Assembly: GCA_012103325.1 (NCBI GenBank)
Contig: WLWY01000005.1
Location: 434,001 to 498,000, forward strand
Length of the DNA: 64,000 bases
Direction of reading: 5' to 3'
Source of the DNA: Alphaproteobacteria bacterium
GTDB taxonomy: Bacteria; Pseudomonadota; Alphaproteobacteria; UBA8366; GCA-2717185
Part shown: piece after piece, positions 44,346 through 52,571 of the stretch
Layout: every line of letters begins with the position of its first letter
How positions within the stretch are numbered: position 1 is the stretch's first letter
Notes under the pieces: generated by a model
What the model was told of the DNA's origin: nothing
Database searches by the model: none
Seen by the model: the letters and a program-made list of their open reading frames with translations, nothing else
Program-made: the position numbers and the translations under genes

Positions 44346-45074
44346 TTAAACGTCTGGCAGGGTTTGAAAAGCCTCCCGTAAGGCATGCGACCAGCGTTCG
44401 CTGAGTTCGGTGAACTCGGGATCGCCGTCCTCGATTCGCCGCTGGATGTCGAAATCGAACGTATCGCTACGGATGACCGTGAGGTCGAGCGGCATGCCGA
44501 CCGACAGGTTGCTGCGTAGGGTCGAATCCATGGAGAGCATGACGGCTTTCAGAGCATCTTTCATGGGTGTGTCGATCGTCAGGACGCGGTCGAGGATGGG
44601 CTTGCCGTACTTGTGCTCGCCGATTTGAAAGTAGGGGGTGTCGGGCGTGGCCTCGATGAAGTTGCCGGGGGCATAGACTTGAAACAGGCGATGCCGCCCA
44701 CCCTTGCGTTGTCCGCCGACGATCATCGTTGCATCAGATGCCTCGCCGCGCGCCTGAAGCGCATCGCTATTGCGCTCTTGCACGTCGCGCATCGTGTTGC
44801 CGACGATTTGCGCGATCCGGTACATCGTCTCCGCGTTCAGGATACTTTCCACATCTTCCGTCCGGTCGCGGTGGATGGCCTGATTAAGCCGCGTGATGAC
44901 GCCTTGTGTGATGGATAGATTGCCCGCGGTCGCGATCGTGATCGCCCGCTCGCCCGTAACGGACCAGTTGAACGTTTTCTTGTAGCGCGCGATATTGTCG
45001 ACCCCCGCGTTGGTCCGCGTGTCGGACAGAAACACCAGGCCGTCCGAGATTTTCAAACCGACACAATAGGTCAT
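44346..45074 (-). CDS. Anbu-type proteasome-like Ntn peptidase
   Basis: This 242-residue protein has the proteasome beta-subunit fold. It begins MTYCVGLKISDGLVFLSDTRTNAGVDNIARYKK, so removal of Met exposes Thr as the N-terminal nucleophile, and DTRTNAGVD is the Anbu hallmark. Later ATAGNLSITQGV and VGMPLDLTVIRSDTFD agree. Anbu assembles into open helical rings; its target is unknown. Its usual neighbours (transglutaminase-like, alpha-E and ATP-grasp-like genes) are absent here; instead it sits between an EthD gene and an enolase-superfamily gene. Confidence 0.88.
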   Translation of the reverse strand: MTYCVGLKISDGLVFLSDTRTNAGVDNIARYKKTFNWSVTGERAITIATAGNLSITQGVITRLNQAIHRDRTEDVESILNAETMYRIAQIVGNTMRDVQERNSDALQARGEASDATMIVGGQRKGGRHRLFQVYAPGNFIEATPDTPYFQIGEHKYGKPILDRVLTIDTPMKDALKAVMLSMDSTLRSNLSVGMPLDLTVIRSDTFDFDIQRRIEDGDPEFTELSERWSHALREAFQTLPDV

Positions 45075-45161
45075 CGTCTATCGCCACTCCTGTTGGGAAT
45101 TCTGGAGACGCGAAGGTAATTACACCATATCCCCGGCTGGCGAGAAGACTTCATCGCGTAG

Positions 45162-46133
45162 CTAACCAACGCGGCAGCGCGCGTAGGCCTTCTCGTCCAA
45201 CGAAAGCCCGTGCCCTGGCCGGTCCGGCGCGGTGAGCACACCATCCACGGGTTCGGGCATGTCCTGCAGGATTGCCGTCGAGCGCGGCATGTATTCGAGG
45301 ATCTGCCCATTGGGCGCGGCGGCGAGCAAATGGACGTGGAACTCCGGCGCGACGTGGCCGCTGATCTGTATGCGGTGCGACTCGGCGAGGGCGGCGATCT
45401 TGCGCCACGGCGTGATACCGCCGACCCGGAATAGGTCGAGGATCGCGATGTCGACGGCGCGCGCTTCCAAGGTCTGCCGGAATTGCGTCAAGGTATACAG
45501 GTTTTCGCCGCCCGTGACGGGGATGTCGAGTTCGGCCGCCAGGCTCGCCAGCCCCGCGACGCCGGTGCCGGCCGCGTCACGTGCGACAGCGGCGCGCTCG
45601 GCCTGCGCTGAGGGACCGATCTCCTTGCCGAGTCTCAGCTTGATCGCCTTGTAGCCGGCCGCCGCATGATTCCGGGCCGACGCCGCGAGCTCGTCGTAAG
45701 AGAGGCTGTACCACAGCCGGTCGCTGGCATAGGCAGGTACATGGTCGCGGAACCCGCCGAGCAGCCGATACAGCGGTTGTCCCTGGATCTTGCCCGCCGC
45801 GTCCCACATCGCGATATCGAGCGGCGCAATGGCCCAATGCAGTAGCCCGCCCGGCCCGACCCATTTGCCGGCTGCCGTCATTTTCTGCCACGCGGCCTCG
45901 GTTTCCAGCACGTTCATGCCGATCAGGCTTTCGCCCAGTTCCCGGGCCGCCTGCGTGATGGGGTGAACCAGTTGCGCGCCCAGCTTCACGATATAGCCGA
46001 AGCCTTCCGCGCCATCGCTCGTCCGGATGCGGGCGACGACATGCCAATTCGCATCGACGGTCCGGCCGGCGGCGATATAGGCATCTTCGACCGGCACTTG
46101 CAGCACATCGATGGTGATGTTTTCGATTTTCAT
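45162..46133 (-). CDS. Enolase-superfamily protein with internal deletion (mandelate racemase/muconate lactonizing-like)
   Basis: The product is 323 residues, about 40 short of the family norm. Spacing matches mandelate racemase at every other catalytic point: Glu210, Asp233, His260 and Glu280 are separated by 23, 27 and 20 residues, as are Glu247, Asp270, His297 and Glu317 in mandelate racemase. From the lysine motif (Lys165-Leu-Arg167) to Glu210 there are only 45 residues against 83. The missing 38 residues should hold the first two metal ligands (Asp195 and Glu221 equivalents). The junction lies near AVARDAAGTGVAGL (residues 182-195, about 45550-45590). The reading frame is kept, but the protein is probably inactive or has a changed role. 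Confidence 0.8.
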   Translation of the reverse strand: MKIENITIDVLQVPVEDAYIAAGRTVDANWHVVARIRTSDGAEGFGYIVKLGAQLVHPITQAARELGESLIGMNVLETEAAWQKMTAAGKWVGPGGLLHWAIAPLDIAMWDAAGKIQGQPLYRLLGGFRDHVPAYASDRLWYSLSYDELAASARNHAAAGYKAIKLRLGKEIGPSAQAERAAVARDAAGTGVAGLASLAAELDIPVTGGENLYTLTQFRQTLEARAVDIAILDLFRVGGITPWRKIAALAESHRIQISGHVAPEFHVHLLAAAPNGQILEYMPRSTAILQDMPEPVDGVLTAPDRPGHGLSLDEKAYARCRVG

Positions 46134-46254
46134 AGCGTGTCTCTCCTCACCGAACAGTCTAGCAAATCAATCGAGTAGGTCACCGGGGTTCCGTGCGATG
46201 GCGCGGCGGTCTTTAATGGCGCGCAATCGAATTGGAATTCACGGGACGGACTAG

Positions 46255-47439
46255 ATGACGGTACAGCCACTGCAGGGCATTAAGGTGCTCGATCTCACAC
46301 AGATATTTCAGGGACCCTATGCGTCCTTTCTGATGGCAATGGCGGGGGCCGAGGTCGTCAAGGTCGAGGCTCATAGCGGCGACCGAATCCGGCGCGGTGG
46401 CGGCCCGGACACACCGCTCGCCTTCGCGATGCTGAATTCGAACAAGAAGTGCCTCACACTTGACCTGAAGCATCCGCGCGGCAAGGAAATCCTGAAATCC
46501 ATGGCCAAGGAAGCCGACGTGATGCTGGAAAACTTCGCCACGGGGACGATGGACCGCCTCGGCCTCGGCTGGGAGGTGATGCGCGAGATCAATCCGCGCC
46601 TCATCTACGGCACGGCGACGGGCTATGGCGTCTCCGGGCCTGACAAGGACCAGCTTGCCATGGACCACACCATACAGGCGGCCGCTGGCATCATGAGCAT
46701 TACGGGAGAGACGGGCGGTCCGCCGGCGCGGGCAGGGGGCACGCCCAGCGATATTATGGGCGGCATCCATTTCTACGCCGGTGTGTTGAGCGCGATCCTG
46801 GGCCGTAACGCCACCGGCAAGGGCACGCTGGTCGAAGTGGCGATGACGGAAGCGATGTACTTTACCCTGGCCAGCGAATACTCCCATTACCACCGAACCG
46901 GCGAACTGCCGGAGCGCCGCGGCGACAAGACGGCAGCCAATTCCGCGCCCTATGGCCGCTATGAATGCAAGGATGGCTGGATTGCTTTGATTTGTGTCAG
47001 CGAAGCGCAATGGGAGCGGCTTCTAGATCTGGTCGGCCGCGAGGACCTTAAGGGGGACCCGGGATATGCCAGCCCCGCCTTGCGTCATAACCACGAACCG
47101 GCAATCAACGCGATGATCGAAGGTTGGACCAGGACGCGGTCCCGCGACGAGGTGTACCGTCAGATTCGCGATAACAAGATCCCCGTGGCGCCGGTGCGGG
47201 ACGTTGCCGATGTGATGAACGACCCTCACATGCATGAACGAGGCATGTTGAACCGGATGGAGCACCCCTATATCGGGGACCTCATTTTGCCGAGCTCGCC
47301 CATAAGGCTTTCCGAATTCCCGCCCAGTCCGCTCGAATTTTTTCACGAACCCGGTGCTGACAATGCGGAGGTTTTGGGTGACTGGCTGGGCATGAGCGAA
47401 GCGGACGTTGCGTCGCTCGCGGCCGAAAAAGTGATTTAG
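46255..47439 (+). CDS. CaiB/BaiF family III CoA-transferase
   Basis: This 394-residue family III CoA-transferase has nucleotide-end motif LTQIFQGPYASFLMAMAGAEVVKVE at 14-38. DVMLENFATGTMDRLGLG is at 88-105, and the catalytic aspartate is Asp137 in AMDHTIQAAAG. It moves CoA between carboxylic acids without ATP. It starts a plus-strand set with an LLM oxidoreductase and an enoyl-CoA hydratase, which suggests activation, oxidation and hydration of one acid. The substrate is unknown. Confidence 0.92.
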   Translation: MTVQPLQGIKVLDLTQIFQGPYASFLMAMAGAEVVKVEAHSGDRIRRGGGPDTPLAFAMLNSNKKCLTLDLKHPRGKEILKSMAKEADVMLENFATGTMDRLGLGWEVMREINPRLIYGTATGYGVSGPDKDQLAMDHTIQAAAGIMSITGETGGPPARAGGTPSDIMGGIHFYAGVLSAILGRNATGKGTLVEVAMTEAMYFTLASEYSHYHRTGELPERRGDKTAANSAPYGRYECKDGWIALICVSEAQWERLLDLVGREDLKGDPGYASPALRHNHEPAINAMIEGWTRTRSRDEVYRQIRDNKIPVAPVRDVADVMNDPHMHERGMLNRMEHPYIGDLILPSSPIRLSEFPPSPLEFFHEPGADNAEVLGDWLGMSEADVASLAAEKVI

Positions 47440-47450
47440 GGGGCCTCTTT

Positions 47451-48473
47451 TTGCGTCTTTCCGTCCTCGACCAATCCGTCGCCATCGCTGGGCGACCGCA
47501 GAGCGTTTCCATCCGCGAGTCGATAGAACTGGCGCAATTCTGCGAGGGGCTAGGCTATCATCGCTTCTGGGTCGCGGAGCACCACAACCACGACACGATC
47601 ACCGGAACCGCGCCGGAAGTATTGATGGCGGCAATCGCCGCGACCACGAAACGCATTCGGATCGGCAGCGCCGGTGTCATGCTGCCGCATTATTCGTCGC
47701 TGAAAGTGGCGGAACAGTTCCGCGTGCTGGATGCGATCGCGCCGGACCGGATCGATTTGGGGCTTGGCCGCGCGCCGGGTTCGGATGGCCGGACGGCTTT
47801 CGCGCTTAATCCCAATGCTGGACAGGCTGCGGCACAGTTTCCCGAACAGGTCCGAGATCTTCTGGCCTGGGTCTCCGGCGAGCCGCTGCCGGCGGGCCAT
47901 CCGTACGGGATGATCCGGGCTTTTCCCAGCAGCGATACCTCACCGGACATGTGGATGCTGGGTACGTCGGATTACGGCGCACAGGTCGCGGCCCATTTCG
48001 GCATTCCGTACTGCTTCGCGCATTTTATTACCCAGGGGCAAGGCTGTGCCCAGGCCTTGGCGCTTTATCGCCAGCATTATCAGCCGAGTGAACGGCATCC
48101 CGAACCAATCGCGACGGTTTGTGTGTGGGCGCTGGTGACAGACACTGTAGAAGAAGCGAACCATCAGTACATGCCGCGCGCGCGCTCCCGGCTGGCGCGG
48201 GACCGCGGTGTGCTGCAGGCAATCGAGTCGCCTGAATTTGCGGCGGCGCAGCCCTATACCGCAGCCGAGCAGGCGCGGATCGATGCGCTGCGGGAGGACG
48301 CCTTTGTCGGTACGCCGGATAAAGTCGGCGAGCAGCTGCGGAACCTGGCGCAACAGCTTGGGGTCGACGAACTCGTCGTTCTGACCTGGACACATGACTT
48401 GGCCGTACGCAAACATTCCTACGAACTTTTAGCGAAAGAGTTCAGTATCGCGTCGAACGCGGAGGAGGAATAG
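47451..48473 (+). CDS. LLM-class flavin-dependent oxidoreductase (alkanal monooxygenase-like)
   Basis: This 340-residue luciferase-family protein opens with LSVLDQSVAIAG, then GYHRFWVAEHHN near 36-47, GSAGVMLPHYSSLKVAEQF around 75-93 and DLGLGRAPGSD. This is the MsnO8/YhbW-like group-1 LLM branch, which uses FMN. The start is TTG 47451 with AGGGGG seven bases upstream. It is 11 bases after the CoA-transferase stop and abuts the hydratase gene exactly, so it belongs to the same operon. Confidence 0.88.
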   Translation: MRLSVLDQSVAIAGRPQSVSIRESIELAQFCEGLGYHRFWVAEHHNHDTITGTAPEVLMAAIAATTKRIRIGSAGVMLPHYSSLKVAEQFRVLDAIAPDRIDLGLGRAPGSDGRTAFALNPNAGQAAAQFPEQVRDLLAWVSGEPLPAGHPYGMIRAFPSSDTSPDMWMLGTSDYGAQVAAHFGIPYCFAHFITQGQGCAQALALYRQHYQPSERHPEPIATVCVWALVTDTVEEANHQYMPRARSRLARDRGVLQAIESPEFAAAQPYTAAEQARIDALREDAFVGTPDKVGEQLRNLAQQLGVDELVVLTWTHDLAVRKHSYELLAKEFSIASNAEEE

Positions 48474-49301
48474 ATGTCCGAAGAATTGATCCTAACGAAG
48501 GTCGAGGACGGTGTCGGATACCTGACCTTTAATCGGCCTAAATCGTTGAACGCCTTTAACAATGAGCTGATGGTGCAGTCCATCGAAGCCATGGATGGTT
48601 TTGCGACTGACGATGATGTGAGAGCTGTGATCGTGCAGGGCGCGGGGCGGGCCTTCTCCGCCGGGTTCGACCTTAAGGCGTCGGGCGAACGGCAGCTCGA
48701 CAGTGTCGACAAGGTTCGCACGCAGATGGCGTTGCAGTTTGATTTCATCATCAAGTTCTGGGATTGCCCGAAGCCGACCATTGCTGTCGTGCAGGGCTAT
48801 TGCCTCGCGGGTGCCTTCGAACTGGCCTTGGCCTGCGACATGACCGTGGCGGCAGAAGGAACGATGTTCGGCGAGCCTGAGGTACGGTTTGGGACCGGTA
48901 TCGTCGCAATGCTGCTGCCCTGGATTACGGGGCCGAAGCAGGCCAAAGAACTGCTCCTGACGGGCGAGGATCGCCTGAGCGCGGAAGACGCGCTACGCAT
49001 GGGCATCATCAATTGTGTCGTGCCGCCGAAAGAGGCGGCTGGCAGGGCGCGAAACATGGCACGGAAGATGGTTCGCTCCGCAGCGGTCTCAGTCCAATTG
49101 ACGAAACAGGCGATCAACCGCAGTTATGAAATCATGGGTCTGCGGCAGGCATTGTTGATGAGCTTGGATGTCGATGTTGAGATTAACGCGACGCCGTCCT
49201 GGGAAAAGCAGGAGTTTGCCCGCATTCGCAAAGACGAAGGGACCAAGCAGGCGATTGCCTGGCGCGATGCCCGCTTCGCCGATGAATTTCCGACGGACTG
49301 A
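48474..49301 (+). CDS. Enoyl-CoA hydratase/isomerase
   Basis: This 275-residue crotonase-fold protein has oxyanion-hole segments FSAGFDLK (61-68) and CLAGAFELA (110-118). Both glutamates used by hydratases are present: Glu117 (AFELALACD) and Glu136 (GEPEVRFG). True enoyl-CoA hydration is thus feasible. It starts directly after the LLM stop codon and completes the CoA-ester operon. Confidence 0.9.
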   Translation: MSEELILTKVEDGVGYLTFNRPKSLNAFNNELMVQSIEAMDGFATDDDVRAVIVQGAGRAFSAGFDLKASGERQLDSVDKVRTQMALQFDFIIKFWDCPKPTIAVVQGYCLAGAFELALACDMTVAAEGTMFGEPEVRFGTGIVAMLLPWITGPKQAKELLLTGEDRLSAEDALRMGIINCVVPPKEAAGRARNMARKMVRSAAVSVQLTKQAINRSYEIMGLRQALLMSLDVDVEINATPSWEKQEFARIRKDEGTKQAIAWRDARFADEFPTD

Positions 49302-49405
49302 TCGCTAAAAAACAATTTTCGGTTGAGAGATAATTCGGCATATCATACGGATCGTCAGATAACGATGTCCAATTGAAGTCACCGTTATGGGGATAGAGAC
49401 TAATC

Positions 49406-49942
49406 GTGAGCGATATCCTGCAGCGCGTAGACCGTAAGTTCGAGGACGACCACCAGATACGTTTGATGTTGTCGCATGACGCGCTGTTGAAGCGTGAGCA
49501 GCTTAGTACGATCGGCCCTTTATTTGACTATTGGCGCGAGTGCACCACAAATCGGGTGCCGGGCAAACAGATAGCGTTTAATCCCGGAAGCGCCTTGTCA
49601 GCGGAAGCGCTGCGTTGGGTTTCATGGATCGATGTGCGCTCGGATTCGGCGCTCGACTTCATCTGGTGTAACCACGTTTACGGTTGGCTTGGCGATGTTT
49701 CAACAGAGTATTGCGATTCCTCTGGTCGGAAGGTTCGCGATCATAATGTAAAACTGCATAGGCAATACTGCGCGGTCGAATACCAGCTTTGCAAAAGCTC
49801 GAAGCAACCACTCTACCACGAGATCAAACAGCATACAGGAAGCATTCAAAGACACTACACACGCCTATTGCTTCCGGTTTTGGACGAAGGTGGGAACGTT
49901 TTTCGAATTTTTTACGCTTGCCGGCGCTTTCTACCAATTTAG
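49406..49942 (+). CDS. PAS-like sensor protein (PAS_5-type)
   Basis: This 178-residue soluble protein has an overall pattern (LFDYWRECT....PGKQIAFNPGSALSAEALRWVSWIDVRSD, then RHYTRLLLPVLDEGGNVFRIFYACRRF) resembling the alphaproteobacterial PAS_5 family. These proteins bind a small ligand and signal through unknown partners. No output domain is present. Start is GTG 49406. Composition is less GC-rich than its neighbours. Upstream, an inverted repeat TAACG...CGTTA lies about 20-50 bases before the start. The link to the CoA-ester operon is positional only. Confidence 0.65.
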   Translation: MSDILQRVDRKFEDDHQIRLMLSHDALLKREQLSTIGPLFDYWRECTTNRVPGKQIAFNPGSALSAEALRWVSWIDVRSDSALDFIWCNHVYGWLGDVSTEYCDSSGRKVRDHNVKLHRQYCAVEYQLCKSSKQPLYHEIKQHTGSIQRHYTRLLLPVLDEGGNVFRIFYACRRFLPI

Positions 49943-50040
49943 GGAACCTTCTATCTAGGATCTCATATAGGGCAATAATTTCTTTGCGTTGTTGTGAGAC
50001 CCCGCAGGGGCGCGTTGTCGTTCATACGGGATGCTGATGG

Positions 50041-51060
50041 TCAGGATACCGGCAGGATCGCAACCCACATCGGCTTGGCGCCGACTTCATGGGTAGCGAT
50101 ACGCTCCAGCCGGCCAGACTCGTTATCGATTTGATAGACGGCGAGACGTCCCGACTCGAGACCGGCTGACAAAAGGAAATGACCTGCCGGATCGATTTCG
50201 AAAGCGCGGGGGACCGGCTCGGCGGCGGTGTGGCCGAGCGAGGTCAAGAGGCCGCTATCCGGGTCGACCGAGAACTCGGCGATACTGTCGTGTCCCCGGT
50301 TCGGGGCGTAGAGAAAGCGTCCGCCGGGTGAAATTCGGATCTGCGAACATTTGCTCTCGCCTGCCCAACTGTCAGGCAGGGTGGAAATGGTTTGCAGAAG
50401 TGACAAGGTGCCTGTCCCGGTATCGAGCGCGCAAACGCTGACGCTGCAACCCTGTTCGTTGGAGACGTAGATGATCTCTTTCGTCGGATGAAAACAGAAA
50501 TGCCGCGGTCCGGTCATGGCCGGCTCCGCGAAACGCGGTGGGTCGTTGGGGGTCAACTGACCGGTGGATGGATCGAAACGGAATTGAAAGATCGCGTTCG
50601 GCGCGCCGTTCCCATCGATATGCGGCACGAAGGCATAGCGGTTCGAGCGGTCGGTCTGAAAGCAGTGCGAGCCACGTCCCGTCGTCCGCCATTCAATCGG
50701 CGGGTGGGTAACCGCACCGTTCTCGATGCGATGGACCGCTGCTTTCTCGGCCAAATAATAGGCGGAAAACAGGTATCTGCCGGTCCGGTCTGTTGCCATG
50801 TAGCAAGGGTCGGACTCTAGAGGGATCGTGCCAATCGCGGTCAGCGCACCGTCTGATGCGTTGATGCGAAAGCCCGTTATCTCGCAGGACTCGCGCTGCG
50901 CGACATACATGTATTGCTGGTCCGGCGAGACAGCTATCGGCGCCGGACGTCCTGATAGCGGGACATCGCCGCGCGTCTCCAACTCGCCGGTATCCGAGTC
51001 CATCGCGTATCGTGCGATCCGATCCTCGCCGGAAACGGTGACGTAAACATTGTAGTGCAT
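50041..51060 (-). CDS. Lactonase-family beta-propeller protein (6-phosphogluconolactonase-like)
   Basis: This 339-residue protein starts at ATG 51060, which has GGAGG four bases upstream; the frame extends further but that part has no family match. It has seven-bladed propeller repeats of the form GRFLYAPNRGHDSIAEFSVDPDSGLL and YMYVAQRESCEITGFRINASDGALT. These match the YbhE/Pgl lactonase family, which opens sugar or other lactones. No signal peptide is present. It is divergent from an SDR gene with a 114-base gap, and joint work on a lactone is possible. Confidence 0.88.
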   Translation of the reverse strand: MHYNVYVTVSGEDRIARYAMDSDTGELETRGDVPLSGRPAPIAVSPDQQYMYVAQRESCEITGFRINASDGALTAIGTIPLESDPCYMATDRTGRYLFSAYYLAEKAAVHRIENGAVTHPPIEWRTTGRGSHCFQTDRSNRYAFVPHIDGNGAPNAIFQFRFDPSTGQLTPNDPPRFAEPAMTGPRHFCFHPTKEIIYVSNEQGCSVSVCALDTGTGTLSLLQTISTLPDSWAGESKCSQIRISPGGRFLYAPNRGHDSIAEFSVDPDSGLLTSLGHTAAEPVPRAFEIDPAGHFLLSAGLESGRLAVYQIDNESGRLERIATHEVGAKPMWVAILPVS

Positions 51061-51174
51061 GGTACCTCCACGAACTGACCCATAGCGGCTTTGTCCCGTA
51101 TTCTGGAAGACGGCGCGGATGATTCCTAGTGCCGGCAGACTCGTGCCTTGGTCATCCTGTTGTATAGTCGGGTT

Positions 51175-51945
51175 ATGAACGGATTCGATTTTTCCAACGA
51201 TACGATTCTGATCAGCGGTGCGGCGGCCGGGATCGGACGGGCGATTGCGGACCGTTTGGCGGACGCCGGCGCCAAGCTTGCGCTGCTCGGTCGCGACGCC
51301 GAAGGGGTAAGCCAAGCTGCAGAATCGATTGGCCCGGCAGCGTCGGCCTTCGTTGGTGACTTGTCCGATGGAGCGGCCATCGATGCGCTGGTGGGGAGCG
51401 CCTGGGAGGCGGTGGGGCCGATCACGGGGCTGGTCAATTGCGCCGGCATATTTCCCAACACGCCGATGCTCGATGTTGCCGTCGAAGAATGGACGCGCGT
51501 GTTGGATACGAATCTACGAGCACCGTTCCTCGTGGCCCAGGCGGTGGCGCGGCGGATGATCGCCAACGAGATCCAGGGCGCCATCGTCAACATCAGCTCG
51601 TCCGCTGCAATTCTGGCCCGGCCGGGCATTCCACATTACGGCGCGTCCAAGGCGGGCGTTGAACAATTGACCCGCAACATGGCGATCGAACTGGCGCCAC
51701 ACGGTATTCGCGTCAACGCGGTCGCGCCGGGTCTGATCGCGACTGATCGCGTCATGGCCAAGGCCGCGGGTGCGGGGAAAACCGAGCATGCAGCGAAGAC
51801 CGCACGTATCCCTCTTCGCCGCGAAGGGCGTCCGGACGAGATTGCCGGACTGGTTCTCGTCATGCTCTCGCCGCTGGCGAGCTACTGCACGGGCAGCGTG
51901 TTGCTCGCGGATGGTGGATTCACCCTCGGAATCCCGAGTTATTAG
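51175..51945 (+). CDS. SDR family NAD(P)-dependent oxidoreductase
   Basis: This 256-residue SDR begins at ATG 51175 (MNGFDFSND). The cofactor motif is GAAAGIG at 15-21, with NCAG in place of NNAG near 88. The catalytic triad is Ser142, Tyr155 and Lys159. Arg40 after beta-2 suggests NADP preference. A TATAGT box lies at 51162-51167, only 8 bases before the start, so the mRNA may be nearly leaderless. It opens the plus-strand group with the DUF35/thiolase pair. Confidence 0.88.
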   Translation: MNGFDFSNDTILISGAAAGIGRAIADRLADAGAKLALLGRDAEGVSQAAESIGPAASAFVGDLSDGAAIDALVGSAWEAVGPITGLVNCAGIFPNTPMLDVAVEEWTRVLDTNLRAPFLVAQAVARRMIANEIQGAIVNISSSAAILARPGIPHYGASKAGVEQLTRNMAIELAPHGIRVNAVAPGLIATDRVMAKAAGAGKTEHAAKTARIPLRREGRPDEIAGLVLVMLSPLASYCTGSVLLADGGFTLGIPSY

Positions 51946-52017
51946 GACAAAATCGCGTCTGATCCTTGCTTCAATAGGGTCTCGTCGTTTAGCGTTCAGT
52001 TAGTCTTTTTTGTCCTA
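51943..52017. repeat. 10-bp inverted repeat after the SDR gene
   Basis: TAGGACAAAA (51943-51952, starting at the SDR stop codon) is perfectly complementary to TTTTGTCCTA at 52008-52017, with 55 bases between. The right arm is preceded by a T run. It could be a large terminator-like stem or the scar of a small element in the 159-base gap 51946-52104. Confidence 0.4.
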
Positions 52018-52104
52018 CAGGGAGAGGCAAGTCGGTCGCGGAGACGGCCCAGCCTTTGTTGCAACGCCAGCGGACATCACACACGAAAAAAAGGAAGGAA
52101 AACC

Positions 52105-52521
52105 GTGGAACTCAAACGACCGCTACCAACGCCCATGACACCGGAGGCCAAACCCTATTGGGACGGGCTGAAGGAAGGGAAACTCATGATGCCAAAATGC
52201 GACGATTGCGGGCATGTCTTCTTTTATCCGCGCATCGCGTGCCCGTCTTGCCATTCGCGCAGCGTTGGCTGGATGCAGGCCAGCGGCAAAGGGAAGCTGT
52301 TCTCCTTCGAAATCGCGCATCGCTCTCTCAATCCCGCGTTCAAGATCGAAGCGCCGTACATTCTCGCCATGATCGAGCTTGAAGAGGGGCCGAGGATGAT
52401 GTCGAACCTTATCAACATCGACCCAGATCCCACGGTCGTGAAATGCGACATGCCGGTCGAGGTCGTGTTCGAAAAGCAGAATGACGACGTCACCATTGCG
52501 CTCTTTCAACCGGCCGGTTGA
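52105..52521 (+). CDS. Zn-ribbon OB-fold (DUF35) acyl-CoA-binding protein
   Basis: This 138-residue protein has a rubredoxin-like zinc ribbon formed by Cys32, Cys35, Cys46 and Cys49, followed by an OB fold (GKGKLFSFEIAH...APYILAMIELEEGPRMMSNL). DUF35 proteins pair with thiolase-fold enzymes and help hold the acyl-CoA, for example ChsH2 with the Ltp2 aldolase. The thiolase gene follows after 50 bases, which is the expected partner. Start is GTG 52105 with AAGGAAGG upstream. Confidence 0.9.
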   Translation: MELKRPLPTPMTPEAKPYWDGLKEGKLMMPKCDDCGHVFFYPRIACPSCHSRSVGWMQASGKGKLFSFEIAHRSLNPAFKIEAPYILAMIELEEGPRMMSNLINIDPDPTVVKCDMPVEVVFEKQNDDVTIALFQPAG

Positions 52522-52571
52522 GACCGGCGGATAAGAGAACGCGAAACGAATTCGATTGATGGAAGAGTGAA

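Noticed and set aside
51148..51174. Upstream start for the 51175 SDR gene (MVILLYSRV extension)
   Set aside because: The extra residues read through the TATAGT box and do not match SDR N termini.
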